From positions 1,109,864 through 1,173,863 of the forward strand of contig NW_003314265.1 of the NCBI RefSeq assembly GCF_000143415.4: a stretch of 64,000 nt of DNA, given 5' to 3'. Position 1 is the first letter of the stretch. The number at the start of each line of letters is the position of its first letter. Under the pieces are notes generated by a model. The model was not told where the DNA came from. It saw nothing but the letters and a program-made list of their open reading frames with translations, and did not search any database. Positions 18,084-29,440 of the stretch are shown here, one piece after another. Both the position numbers and the translations under genes were made by a program. The stretch comes from Selaginella moellendorffii (lineage: Eukaryota > Streptophyta > Lycopodiopsida > Selaginellales > Selaginellaceae).

Positions 18084-18107
18084 TCCCACTTTAACGAAAT
18101 AGAGCTT
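18084..18107 (-). repeat. Right terminal inverted repeat of the 13.1-kb element
   Basis: Exact reverse complement of 4994-5017. It lies 17 nt inside the NEMF intron donor at 18124. Confidence 0.8.
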
Positions 18108-18124
18108 AAAAGAGAAAAACTTAC

Positions 18125-20224
18125 AGAAAGTAGGGACATTCTCAGCTCCCGTTCCTCGTCATCTTGCTCGGCATACTTCTTGAGTTTAGCTTTCCCTTCT
18201 TCCTGCGGACCTGCTTGTTGCTCCCTTCACTGGGCTTGGCTCCTGACCTATCCTCCTCTATGCCATCTTTCCCATTTTCCTGGGCCACTTCCTGAGTGTT
18301 TCCACCTTTCTTCAACTTCCTTCACTCTGCTTTTGATATGTACTGCTTCTCCCTGGCTACCTTTGTCTCTTGAACAGCGTCATCAACGTGGTCTTCTGTT
18401 TGAACTTCACCCAGTCCGTACTTATTCGTATCTACCTGAGACGGAAGAACGGACTTGAGCTCTAGCGCCTTATCAAGCAAGCTATCGATATCTGAGTCAG
18501 ATTGTGGAGCCTGTTCCTCATGCTCATCCATTGCTGCGTTCTCTGTTTCCAGTGCTCTAGCTTCCTCTGATTCCGCTTCCTCCGATCTAGCTTCCTCTGC
18601 TTCCATCACACTAGCTTTCTCTATCGTGCTTCCACCATCACCGCTTTCTTTTCTCTCATGAACGTTGTCCTGACTATCCTCTACACTAGCGTCGTCAATC
18701 TCTTCATCGTCCTGAATCTCTGCTTCTGGTTCTTCGTTGTCCCCTTTAGCTCTAATTCTCCTCTCGTTAAAGTGAGCAGGGATGGAGCTTTTATCAAGCC
18801 TGAAAAAGAGTCCAAACCCCATGACAAGTGGATACGGTGGAAGAAAATTCTTCTTTCCCCGTATCATGAGACTTCCAACCGTGAGATATTCACCTGTTGG
18901 GGCATTCTTGCTCACTTGATGATCATATACCCACCAAGCACTTGTAATGATCTGCGACAAACCTGTCAAAAAAAAAAAACAAAAATTGAAGGAACTGCAT
19001 TGCGAAGGATAAACAAACAGCTCGTTACCGTAGGTCCTGCAGGTCCAAAAGCATAACATACATACCTGCAGGTCCAAAAGCATAAGATGAAACATGTGAA
19101 ATCAACTTCATACTACGTACAAATTGCCTTTCTTCATGTAGCGCTTGACAATTTGTTCGTTCTGTTGAGCATCTCGTCCACTGATGATAAGATAGTTCTC
19201 ACTGCTTATGAACAGTTAAACTTTTCGAACCAGTGGTGTGTGAAATAGTTGCAACATCCTTCGCCTGTGAAAGAACTTCAAATCAGCACAAATTACAAAC
19301 AACCATAAGATTTGCTGAAACAACCATAAGATTTGCTGAAGCCATACCTTATCCATGGGTTTTGTTTTATCATCGTCATCCATATTGTCAAGATTATTGC
19401 TTAGGAGTAATGTTATGTGGTTCTTTTCGAGTTGCAAACTGTGTATGAGTCCGCTACGGGGTTGCCAGCTTTTCTTTCTTCTTTAATCATGTGTCCCAAG
19501 TCTTTCCAATCCATAGCGCAGCACGAACCACATCAATGGCTAGATCGACGTCAGCCAGGTTGTATTCGATGAGCTCAGCTGTGTGTACTGCTTGATCAAC
19601 TTCACGTTTCAGAGATTCCACTCGACTTCTCTACATGCCAGTTACGAGTTGAGAACATTTAAAATTTATTCCAGTGTTCAGTACCTGATCAACACGAATT
19701 TTTTCAAGCTTTGAGTAGGCGGAATCCTCCTGTGTCTTTCGCTGCTGGTCCAGTCGCTGGCCCTCAATCTTACTGAAGAATTCATCCAGCACCGCATCAA
19801 AAGTGTCGAACTTTACATACTCCCGGTGATGCGTCTTACGTAATGCTCTGGAGTTGATTGTGAGCCTTTGCAGATGTTCGATGAGTTTTCTCCACTCCTA
19901 TTGAAGCAGAGTGCTATCCACCTTCTCTTCCGCGGACTCTGCAGTCTTCTTCTTGGCAGTCTTGTTTGGATGAAACGTGATATATCCTTCCGGCATAAAA
20001 TCACCTGTCGTCACACTTTCCAGCCAATCTTCGAATCTTTTGATAGCTTCCAGTAGCGAATGAAGATCCTTCTCAGATACCATCGACCTGTTGGAAGCGT
20101 CACAAACTTTCATATTTGGGTGCAGGCCAGCGTCCAGAATTACGTGCTCAAACACCGCTGGTCCATAGCTAAAGCTGTCTAGCAAGATCGACCTCAAAGT
20201 AAATCCCTTGTCATCCTTTTTCAC
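18125..20224 (-). pseudogene. NEMF: NEMF/RQC2-like gene, 5' exons (damaged, N-terminus missing)
   Basis: Minus-strand segments match NEMF in order: S-F-S-Y-G-P-A-V-F-E-H and R-F-E-D-W-L (19900-20224); R-E-Y-V-K-F-D-T-F-D (about 19810); A-E-L-I-E-Y-N-L-A-D-V-D (about 19560); L-S-N-N-L-D-N-M-D-D-D-D-K (about 19370); [14 protein letters not shown] (about 19180); and [13 protein letters not shown] with G-Y-L-T-V-G-like and [10 protein letters not shown] (18800-18960). Damage: roughly the first 190 codons absent, a one-base loss near 19450, loss of several bases near 19510, missing coiled-coil and Y-V-H-A-D-L-H-G-type exons, and a small exon (M-F-D-E-F-S-P-L-L-L-K-Q) lying on the opposite strand at 19874-19909. 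The gene would not make a full NEMF. Confidence 0.75.
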
Positions 20225-23200
20225 GTCATTAATCAGTGTAAATAGTTTTTATTTTTATTTTCTCTTAATATTTTTTATATTTAGGACAAGGGATCTCGCG
20301 GAAGAAATGTCTCTTAACACAAGATTGGAGCACATGGTTATTATATTTCCATCAAAACTAAAGGATCTTGAGCTCATTTTTTTTTTGCCACACTTCAGGG
20401 CTTTAGCATTTCAGAAGACAGTCCATATGGGAAAACTATTATAAAATCATAATATAAAATTTTACTTTACACCTTAATAAGATTTAGTGGTTAAAAATAT
20501 TTTTCTGAGTTAATAGTAGTTAAATTATTATTTATTTATCCAAATGATCAATTAGAATTATATAATTATAAATAGTATTTATAAAAAGTTAATTTTAGTG
20601 CATATTAACCATTGGAATAAAATTTTAGTGACTTATAAACATGTTTATAAGTTATAAATATATATTTATATGAATTAAATGGTAGAATATCCCAAAATAT
20701 CCAAGCACATTCTAGGTATATCCACCACCAGCTATAAATATATATGATAAATATTAAAATCTAAAAACTTAAAATATAAGAAATACTGAATATTATCATA
20801 ATATTCTTAAAACCCAAGAAAATGAAAGCTACAGTATATGTCCACTTATAAATAGTAAAATTGTCTTTCACAATATTGTTAAATAAATTTAAAATACATA
20901 GCTGTATTATCAATGTTATTTCCTGAAACAAGTACCAAAAATTAAATCATCAATACTATAAAATATTTTATTAAGAATAAAAATATATAAAATAAAATAA
21001 ACTAAAATCCTTCAAATCTAGAGAAATAAAAGTGAAAGTGTATATTTAAACAATTTTAGTGTGCAACATATCTGCCCATATACATAACATAGGTTTAGGG
21101 AAGTTAAATATTTTTTAAATAAATTCTATTCATATATAACACATAAATCTCTCCTAATTTATATAGTTTATGTGTGAAGTTAGTTTTTGTAAAGGTTATT
21201 CACACTTAAAACATAAATATCTTATGTAAGAAAATATGTTAAATTTGGTATACATATACAACTATCTTAACAGAATACAAATCATCATAATTGAAAGAAA
21301 GGTGGTATATCAAATAGATACTATATTATTCAAATCTTTCAAATACTACAAAGGTATAACACTAGAGTGTCTTGTACTTAAGTTCTAGTAAGTGTTAGAA
21401 TTAGATCTTCTTTTAGTTCAACAAGAGCACGTTGAGGATCTTTATATTTGATATGCTCTCTATTTTCTTTTCTTCATCTCATCTTGTGCTCAAGCGCCTA
21501 GAGTTCTTCATTTGTGTCTGTATCTCCAAGGTCTATTAGAAAGTTGTGTAAAACATGCTTTCACAACATTTGGTAGAAATGCTAGCTTCATTTGTAATCG
21601 AGAGCCAAGACACCTGATTTTCTACTTCAAGAGTCCAAAACACTATTTCACAATAACTTGAGCTTGATGGTGTTGCTTATTGAATCCCTTCTTACCAAAG
21701 TAATGATGACTCTAGAAAATGAAAGTGAAAAGATGCACAAAGGACTTCTATCATGAGACTTACCTACAATTTGAGTTGATATCCTTTATCACCTACCAAG
21801 TAAGGCTTGATGTTATGGCCAATTATATTAATTTCTGGTTCTTGCAACACCAAACAAGACTCTATTTTTTGTTGAATAGTAAATACTCACATATCATGAA
21901 CACTACCTGGAAACAGTAAATTTAGTTGATACCTTAAAAAAAACACAACTAACATGACCTAGCCAGCCATAATAGATTGATAGAAACCTCTTCCTCACAT
22001 CATAAATTGCTTGGAGAATGATGTTGTACCCCTACTTCCTATTGGGGTAATATACATTGTGTAGAGAGTTCCATTGCATAATCTCAAAGTATGTGCAATT
22101 TATAGTTCATTCAAGTAAACCATTAGAACTTACAACATTTACTACCACATGAAAAAACTATAAACATCAACGTGTGGCAATAGTCCGAGCAATAAAAGAT
22201 AAATTCAAGTTTATATTAACTAACACAAAGAGAAAAATAGAAGACATCTTGTTATGAAAACAAGTTTAGAAAGTAAATATTGTATTGTTATAAATGTGAT
22301 TGCGGGTATCGAAAGTTACCTGGACTAGTTTTTTCAGATATTCTTTTTTTACTACCACGATGGTAGGAGGTCGGTATTGCTAAACCCTTTATTAATCTCT
22401 TTTATTCAAATGTTAGTAAACTTGATTTAACATCTATACTTGGCTGGACAAGTATAAAGAAGAAATTCCTAAGTGTCTATTTAGCCAAGTATATTTGGCC
22501 TAGTTTATTAGTTCTCTTTTGCTCTATCCTACATTAATTTGACAAAAACCTTGGTGATATTAAATTTAGTCCCTCAATATTATCAAATGATAGCTTACTA
22601 TGTCTACCAAACACCCTTGTTATATTGGTCCCGTTTGGTTCTATTGGCTATTTATGGAAAGTGATAGTTGGTGGAGTACCTATATCTTCACATTAAATTA
22701 TAATATATTAAAATACCACTAAACTCTATTTGGCTCTATTTTATGTGCTAGTTCTGGTATTGGGATGTTGGATACTCTAAGATTATTCCTATGTTATTTT
22801 ATGCTTCTATCCCTTCACTCTTTGAGTGTCATGCTTGGGAGTTATTCCATGCTTCAGTTCCTTCACTCCTAGGCTCCATGTTTAGGATTTTAGCTTTGTT
22901 CTTTCATTCAGTGGCCTAAAGCCTTGAAATTCAGGTTCTGCTCCACTATCCTTGGATATATGGCACGTAGCATGTGACATGTGGGACATGGAGGGTTTAA
23001 GTTTTGCTTCATGTTTGTCCTATAGTAAAACACTATAGGGCAAAGGGTGGAAATTATGGTGCACTACATATATAAACTAGAGTAAACCCCTTGATAATAT
23101 TCCTGAAAAAAGGATAAATGGGTTATTGATTTATTTATGCAAGGACACTTTACTATTTGTATGACTTCTTATTTCCCAAAGAAATATTTGTGTCAAAACC

Positions 23201-23452
23201 TTTCACCATAGCAACACCAACGGACTCTAATGCAAGATATAACTATTTGTCTTCATGGTAGTGAACCTAATTGCAAGTTATAGGTATTCTTCTTCATGGT
23301 AGCAGATGCTGAATTTTCTCACACCAAAAGGTATGAAGTGACAAGAGAAACCCAAATGCTAGGGCTTCTTGCTTGTATCTGCCCCCGCTGCATTCACTAG
23401 AAGTGCATCCACAAGCAGAGCACAGTTGTAGCAACAAGGCTATGTATTAGCT
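20225..23452. other. AT-rich intergenic region, no gene
   Basis: Strongly AT-rich with only chance open frames. The right part (22730-23060) is a copy of a dispersed repeat also found at 29150-29440 and, inverted, at 55600-55960. Confidence 0.6.
22730..23060 (+). repeat. Dispersed repeat, copy 1
   Basis: Shares landmarks GGCATTGGGATGTT-like, CTTTGAGTG/CTTTGGGTT, AGTGGCCTAA and a TGGCACG...CATGTGACATG stretch with 29150-29440 (same strand) and 55600-55960 (reverse). Probably a retrotransposon LTR or non-coding fragment; family unknown. Confidence 0.55.
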
Positions 23453-25835
23453 TTGCCATATGTATTCACATTTGCCCAAACCAGGATCATTAGTCACTTT
23501 GTTGCAAATTGCAAGAATGAGCAGCAGAAAAGAAAATTGGTGGAACAAACTGTTCAATTCCTCAACACATACAAAGAAGTAAAAGCAAAACACCAAGGCT
23601 TTTCCAAAAAGCTAGCCTGGTTTCTAAGCCACATATTGCTTGTTTATCTGGTGAGTGAGGAGTTGTATTATCCTTCTACTAGTGTTGGAACCAAGGGGTG
23701 CAATCAAAGGAACTAGGATGTGTATATAAGTCAAGAAGTGCTATACCAATACATGTCAAGTACTTTTTCTTTACACCAGTTTCATCATGGTATCAAAGAA
23801 ATCAAAAGATTCTCTTTTCTAGGGCTTTGGCTTTTCCAATTGGTGAGCATTGTATACTGTTCAATGAGATGCATGCTTGGCTATAGTGCGAATATTAAAG
23901 GTGGGTATCAAATTTGGATTTTCAGTCAGAAGAAGGTGCTGGTCAGGCATACTGTTTTTTTTCGAGAAGATGTACTAGCATACTCTGCCTCATCAGTAAG
24001 AAATAAGAAAGGCACCAGGTATTATTTACATTCGGTTCTAATCAGTGGACATGGAAATAATAGTGATGAGGAAGTGGTATCAACTCCAAAGACTTCTCCA
24101 GTGGAACCACCACTGCCACTACCTCTTAAACCACCACCTGAGGACCCACTGCCACCTCAAGAAATTCTTTCTCCAGCTATGTATGATAATGGCTTTGAAC
24201 TCTTACAAAATTCTAATGAGTTGGATATTGTTCATGCTGATCTAGAAAGTAGTGGCTTCAAAGTAAGAGTATGGTGAATCTTTGGATGCTCCAAATGCTA
24301 GTTCACTACTAAGACATTCTCTCAGACCTTGGAAACCTATTCTATTTTATTATGCACAAGCTGCACAAGTCATTCATGAGCCAACAAACTTAAATGAAGC
24401 ACTCTCTAGACTGCAATGTTTTCATTAGCAGAAGCAATGCAGGACAAATATCATGCTCAATTGGAAAATGGTTCTTGGACACTCATTTCACCATAAGAGG
24501 TTCCTTGCAAGGCTTCAATCATATAGTGTAAGTGGGTTCACAAGATAAAATACAAGGAGATAAGTGAGATTGATTGGTACAAAGCAAGGTTAGTCATAAA
24601 AGGATAGACACAGCAAGCTGGAATTGATTATAGTGAGATTTTTATATTTGTAGTTAATATATTCACTTAATATTTGTTAAGAATAAAAAAAAATCTATTT
24701 GTTTTGTTCTTGCAATCACTAATCACTCAAACCTTGAGGTTGAGAAGATGGATGTCAAGAATACATTTCTCAATGGCGAGCTGGAGGAACTGGTGTATAT
24801 GCAGCAACCTCCAAGTTTTGAAATCCAAGGGAAGGAGCGTTATATTTGTAAAGTCCAACGATCCATTTATGGATTAAAACGGTCACCAAGGATTTGGTAT
24901 AATATTTTGCACAATTTTTTCTAACTCTTGGTTTCTTTTGTGCTATTATTGTTTTTGTGGTGGCTTGCTTATTCTCATGTGTGTTTATGTTGATAATCTC
25001 ATCATGGCCAGAAAGACAACAATTCATAAATGGCTTAAAGAAAAACTCTCCAAACAACTTCAAATGATAGATCTCGGTAAAATTTCCTTTTTTTTTGGCT
25101 TACAAATTGTGCATGATAGAAAAAATAAAGTTTTAAAGGTCCATCAACATAAGTATATCTCAAATCTTATTGAGGAGCTACAAGTTGGAGTTGTGTCGCG
25201 ACTAGACACTGTTTTAGGCCCGGAAGCATGTTGGTAGTGGAGCACTCCAGGCAAGTCTCGCAGGGCATGGAGTGTAGCAGGTGGCTTCAAGTTCTGCGAA
25301 GTCACTTGGGAGGCGCACAACCCAAGAGCAGTGCCGAGCACTTGTGCTCGTGAAGTGGAGCAAGTGGCCTCAAGTTTCACGGTGGAGGCACCTGGGAGGT
25401 GGACGACCCAAGAGCAGCCGGGTGTTCGTGCTCATGGTTTCACTGGTTTCGCTAGTTACCCTGAGAGTGTGTTCTCAAATTTTGTATTACCCCCTAAGGG
25501 GATGTGGAGAAATGTACCTATATGTTGCATCAAATCTTATCGAGGAATATAGTGGTTTCTTTACTGCACACCCAGCTCCAACTCCAACGCTCCAATTCAA
25601 CAAAGCAAATGAACCATGTTCTAAGGGGGAGAAGAAGGAGATGGCTAAGCTACCATATCAAAACTTGGTTGGAGCATTGATGTATTTAGCCACATCCATA
25701 GCTACAACTGTTTCCAAAGTGTGTCAGTTCATGTAGAATCCCCAAAAGAGATATTGGTATGCAGTAGAGTGGATCTTTAACTACATACAACAAACTTCAT
25801 CACTTTATCTCGAGTGAGACCAATCTAAGTTGTCA
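23453..25835 (+). mobile_element. Ty1/copia retrotransposon remnant (plus strand)
   Basis: A degenerate pol region reads left to right. 23890-24000 encodes the conserved connector G-Y-Q-I-W-I-F-S-Q-K-K-V-L-V-R. 24680-24900 has reverse transcriptase (M-D-V-K-N-T-F-L-N-G-E-L-E-E then S-I-Y-G-L-K-R-S-P-R). 24950-25180 carries the catalytic block Y-V-D-N instead of Y-V-D-D and a D-L-G-K-I-S-F-F-F-G-L-Q box. 25640-25800 has L-V-G-A-L-M-Y-L-A-T-S and the W-I-F-N-Y-I-Q region before RNase H. A TGGTATCAAAG near 23789 resembles a Met-tRNA primer-binding site. Many stops and an internal insertion (25180-25535) show it is dead. Confidence 0.75.
25180..25535. repeat. Insertion of about 360 bp inside the copia reverse transcriptase
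   Basis: The copia frame I-S-N-L-I-E-E stops at about 25177 and resumes at about 25530 with the same codons, flanked by an 18-nt imperfect repeat (TCAAATCTTAT(T/C)GAGGA). The inserted DNA is GC-richer and contains a partial direct duplication (CCCAAGAGCAG at about 25320 and 25408). It may be a solo LTR or a captured fragment; no coding family seen. Confidence 0.55.
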
Positions 25836-25839
25836 TCAT

Positions 25840-27600
25840 AGTTGTTCAAACTGTTAGACTTCAATTGTAGTTTTTGTAAGCAGATCCGCAGTCATCTTCA
25901 TTGTGGGTATCCTGTGTGTATCCTTTTGCAAATACCCTTGCTTTGTACAAATCAATCTCACCTGTCTCTTTGTATTTTATCTTGTGAACCCACTTACACT
26001 ATATGATTGAAGCCTTGCAAGGAACCTCCTGTGGTGAAATGAGTGTCTAGGAACCATTCTCCAATTGAGCATGATATTCATCTTGCATTGCTTCTCACCA
26101 ATGAAAACATTGCAATTCAATGAGTGTTTCATCTAAGTTTGTTGGCTCGTGAATGACTTGTGCAGCTTGTGCATAATAACATAGAATGTGGGATGTAGGT
26201 TTCCAAGGTTTGAGAGAATGTCTTGGCAGTGAACTAGCATTTGGAGCATCTAAAGATTCACCATTATCATACATAGTTGAAGAAAAAACTTCTTGAGGTG
26301 GCAGTGGGTCATCACTATTATTTCCATGTCCACTGATTAAAATCAAATGTAAAAAATATCTGGTGCCTTTCTTATTACTGACTAACAAGGAAGAGTACAC
26401 TGGTACATCTTCTTGAAAGAAAACAGTACACTTGACCAGCACCTTCTTCTGATTGAAAATCCAAACCCAATAGCCACCTTTAGTATTCTCACTATAGCCA
26501 AGCATCATGCATTTTGTTGAACAATCTTCCCATTTATTTTGTCTTTTCTCAACTGTAATATATGTCCTACACACCCAAACACACATAAATATGTAATAGA
26601 TGGTTTCAAACCTGTCCAAATTTGTCCAATACTGCTTTTGTATAAAGGATATTTTTCACATAAACCACAGTATCCACAACCTTGGCCCAAAAGAATATTG
26701 GAACATTGGATGCCTTGAACATCGATTTGGCTGCATCAAGGACCTACTCCACAAGACCATATTCATATGGCATAGAGATTTGGAGGAAGATACCACGTGA
26801 TGCAAATTCTCGTGAGAGAAGTTCTCGTCCTCCATCGACTCTGAGTGTGCAGATTGTCATCCCACGTTTAATTTCTAATTCTCGAATCCATTCCAAGAAC
26901 TTAAGAGGCACTTCAGATGTCTCTCTTAAGAAATATATAGCTGTGTAATGACTTAGATTGTTCACAATTAGTAGGAAGTAACGAGCACCATTGAATGACT
27001 TTACTGGTGATGTTCCCCAAATGTCAACATGAACTAAGTCTAAAATATTTTTACCTCAAGTATATACTTTCTTTGGAAGTGGTTCTTAGCTCAAAGACAT
27101 ACCTCACGTGTTTAAACTTGTGTTCTTCAAGTCTGGCACTCCAAATACTAGCTTAGGGATTTCCTTTACTTGTTGAAAGCTTATGTGGCCTAGCCAAAGA
27201 TGCCATAACTGTAAAAATGAGTTTTTAGAAAAGGAGATAGAATGCACACTTAGATTGTCTAATGAAAGGAAATAAAGGCTATTCAAAGCCATTGCCTGAG
27301 CAATTTGTGTTCGATGAAGAATGAAGTCTACTACAATGCAATGAAAGAATGTGTACACTCCTTGCTCTGCTAGTTTTGAGACAGACAGGTGTCTTGCTAG
27401 CTTTAGCACATATAGAACATTAGAAACCTCAAGTTAAAGACATGAAAAATAAACTGTGCCATTTGCAATTATTTGTAAAACCTCACCACTCACTGTGCTA
27501 ACTGCCACATCAAATTTTCTATAGCTTATCTATGAACTAGGACGTGTCTATAAGTCAAGAAGTGCTGTACCGATACATATCAAGGACTTTTTCTTTAGAC
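25840..27600 (-). mobile_element. Ty1/copia retrotransposon remnant (minus strand)
   Basis: Same family as the plus-strand copy but inverted. On the minus strand, from right to left: GAG-pre-integrase (L-W-H-L-W-L-G-H-I-S-F-Q, about 27170-27210), integrase core (T-L-R-V-D-G-G-R-E-L and S-R-E-F, 26750-26960), then the connector G-Y-W-V-W-I-F-N-Q-K-K-V-L-V-K and the Q-E-D-V-P-V-Y block at 26330-26490. About 25960-26490 is a close inverted match to 23890-24540. It has frameshifts and stops and no reverse transcriptase. Confidence 0.75.
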
Positions 27601-28105
27601 CAGTTTCATCAACTGGATAGAAAATTCCTGGAAAGGAAGAAAAATTCATCTTAGAGAACTGGAAGAAAAACAAAAATCGATCTGCAGGATCCTTGGAAAA
27701 ATCCAGCGAGCATTCTAAGCTAGCAATTTGCCTCCTTATCTACAAGCGCCAGGAATTCCAGACTAGGCCCAAACTATTATCCTTCTACTGAAAGTATTCT
27801 TCTGGTCTCCAAAACGCACACACAAGATTAAACATCTAACAAATCCTTGCCTCTCTAGCATAAAGCTAGAAACGAAGAAGGAAAAAATCCATCCAACGTT
27901 TCGTGTTCCAAGCTAGAAATTGGGCTACTTACTTGCCTGATAGCCGAATGTGGCAATGCACACAGCGCTCGAATGCTCCCCACATTAGGTCCAAAAGTCT
28001 CGAGCCTGCGAGACGGCGATTACAAACCTCCGGAATTTCTTCCAAGCGCAGCTACAGCATCTCTCCTAGGTGAGCCAGCGGGCATAAACTCCTACAACTT
28101 TGGTC
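27600..28105. other. Intergenic sequence, nothing recognised
   Basis: No supported gene. The left edge (27535-27600) repeats the LTR-like sequence also seen at 23708-23785. Confidence 0.4.
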
Positions 28106-29060
28106 CGATTTCAACTCTTAGATCTTTGCAATTAACCAGTGTGTGGAAAAATCTCAAATGATATTGTTTAAAATCATTACAGAGCTGTCTCTTCTATCCT
28201 CACGAAATCCATCTTGGTCGCCACAACACTCAAAAAAAAGAAAAAAAAACACAAAACACAAAACAAAACAAAAAGAGTTAAGAGACAACTGAAGAAAACG
28301 AAAACCTGGTAAGAGTTTCTCGTCCTCGTTCTCACGAACAGCACAAACACTGCCCGTTGATGGGGTTGAGACACAAGGAAAACGAGTTAGGCAAAACCGA
28401 AGAGAATTCTAACCTGGTAAGATGGAGCTTCCCGTTCTCTCCTTCCTGTCGGCTTTGTGTCTTGCATCGTTGTTTTCATGTGATCACAGCGTTGTCCAGT
28501 GATCACCGTGCTTCCTACCTGGCTTCACCCTCCTGTCGCGTTTTAGTCTTGAATCGTTGGTCGACAAATATTTCTGTCCTGTACTCATTCTCGTCTTCCT
28601 ATCGAGTTTTAGTGTCTTGGACCGTTGTTTTCATGACGCGTGCATCCTTCTTATCATCGTTGAAAGTAACTTGTAGTCTAGAAAGTTGAACTACACTTGA
28701 TTTGTTTTGCGTTGTCCAGTGACCATTGCGACTGTTCAGTGATCGCAACTCGTATAATTCTTGTTTACGTAGAGCACGGTGCGAAAATCTCTTTTTAAGA
28801 CTGTTTAAATCAAACTATCTCATGGTTTGAAAACCAAGCATTGTTTCATCGTTATATTGTGAGGGTGAAGAGATGTGTGAGCGAGCACTGCAGCAGCCTT
28901 GGGCTTGACAGTGTTGTTATGTGATCACAACTCGTGTCCTTTTCTCTGTTGAGCAGTGTGAAAATCTTGTTTAGTTCTAAATCACACTGAATCTTAAGAC
29001 CTTGTCAAAGTGAGGGTTGTTACATCTTTGTCTTGGCTTGCAATTTCAAGTTTATCTCTA
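28106..29060 (+). repeat. Repeat block, copy A
   Basis: Starts ATTTCAACTCTTAGATCTTTG and ends near TCTCTTGAATCTTAAGA. It is matched in inverted orientation by 30588-31630 and partly in direct orientation by 31640-32110. Short open frames in it (F-V-F-F-S-C-L-L-T-L-F) recur in the inverted copy and are repeat artefacts. Confidence 0.7.
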
Positions 29061-29149
29061 GAGCACAAACTGTTCTCTCTTGAATCTTAAGATGAATATT
29101 GTCAAGTGTCTAACTTTAACCAACATATTTTAAGGAGATATAAAAGTGT

Positions 29150-29440
29150 AGCAGCTTTAGGCCTTCTTTGCTAAAGCTTTGTTTTGCATGTTAGTTTTGG
29201 CATTGGGATGTTAAATGTTTTACAATTGTTCCAATGTTACTCAATACTTCTACTTTTTTATTCTTTGGGTTGTGCATTTAAAAGTTGTTCTGTGCTTTAG
29301 TTCTTTTGTTTATTAGTTGTATGCTCAAGAGTTTGACTATGTCTTTTTGTTTAGTGGCCTAAGGTTTTGAAATTTGAATTCCACTTTGTTACCTTTGGTT
29401 GTTTAAAAGTTAAAGTTCCTGGATATCTTATAGTAAATTA
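29150..29440 (+). repeat. Dispersed repeat, copy 2
   Basis: Direct-orientation relative of 22730-23060; see that entry for landmarks. Confidence 0.5.

Larger units (their letters stand above)
4994..18107. mobile_element. 13.1-kb TIR DNA transposon with private palindrome family (unnamed)
   Basis: The ends are perfect 24-bp inverted repeats beginning AAGCTCTATTTCG. On the minus strand the flanks are both TTTT, a possible 4-bp target duplication, though in a T-rich intron. Inside are a minus-strand gene block (5431-10822) with ParB-like and FCP1-like domains, a plus-strand DUF7869 gene (13651-16549) whose RNase H-like acidic motifs suggest the transposase, and a short plus-strand frame at 17088. 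About 25 copies of a 22-bp palindrome occur between 5374 and 17882 and none elsewhere in the window. I do not recognise the combination as a named superfamily. There is no capsid, DNA polymerase B or packaging ATPase, so it is not a Polinton or a viral insertion. Confidence 0.75.
4945..18124 (-). other. Giant NEMF intron (13,180 nt) hosting a transposon
   Basis: The exon ending at 18125 is followed on the minus strand by a good donor, GTAAGT. The next exon starts at 4944 after an ATAG acceptor. Joining them gives an in-phase NEMF-like sequence (L-R-M-S-L-L-S then S-A-G-Q-Q-K-P). Without the 13,114-bp element and one copy of a 4-bp target duplication the intron would be 62 nt, the same size as the other introns in this window. 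The insertion therefore hit a pre-existing mini-intron. Confidence 0.8.

Noticed and set aside
4994-18107. Polinton/Maverick or endogenised viral origin of the 13.1-kb element
   Set aside because: No protein-primed polymerase B, packaging ATPase, capsid or maturation protease can be read, and the terminal repeats are only 24 bp.
20225-23450. Possible genes in the AT-rich block
   Set aside because: Only short frames without splice structure or recognisable motifs.
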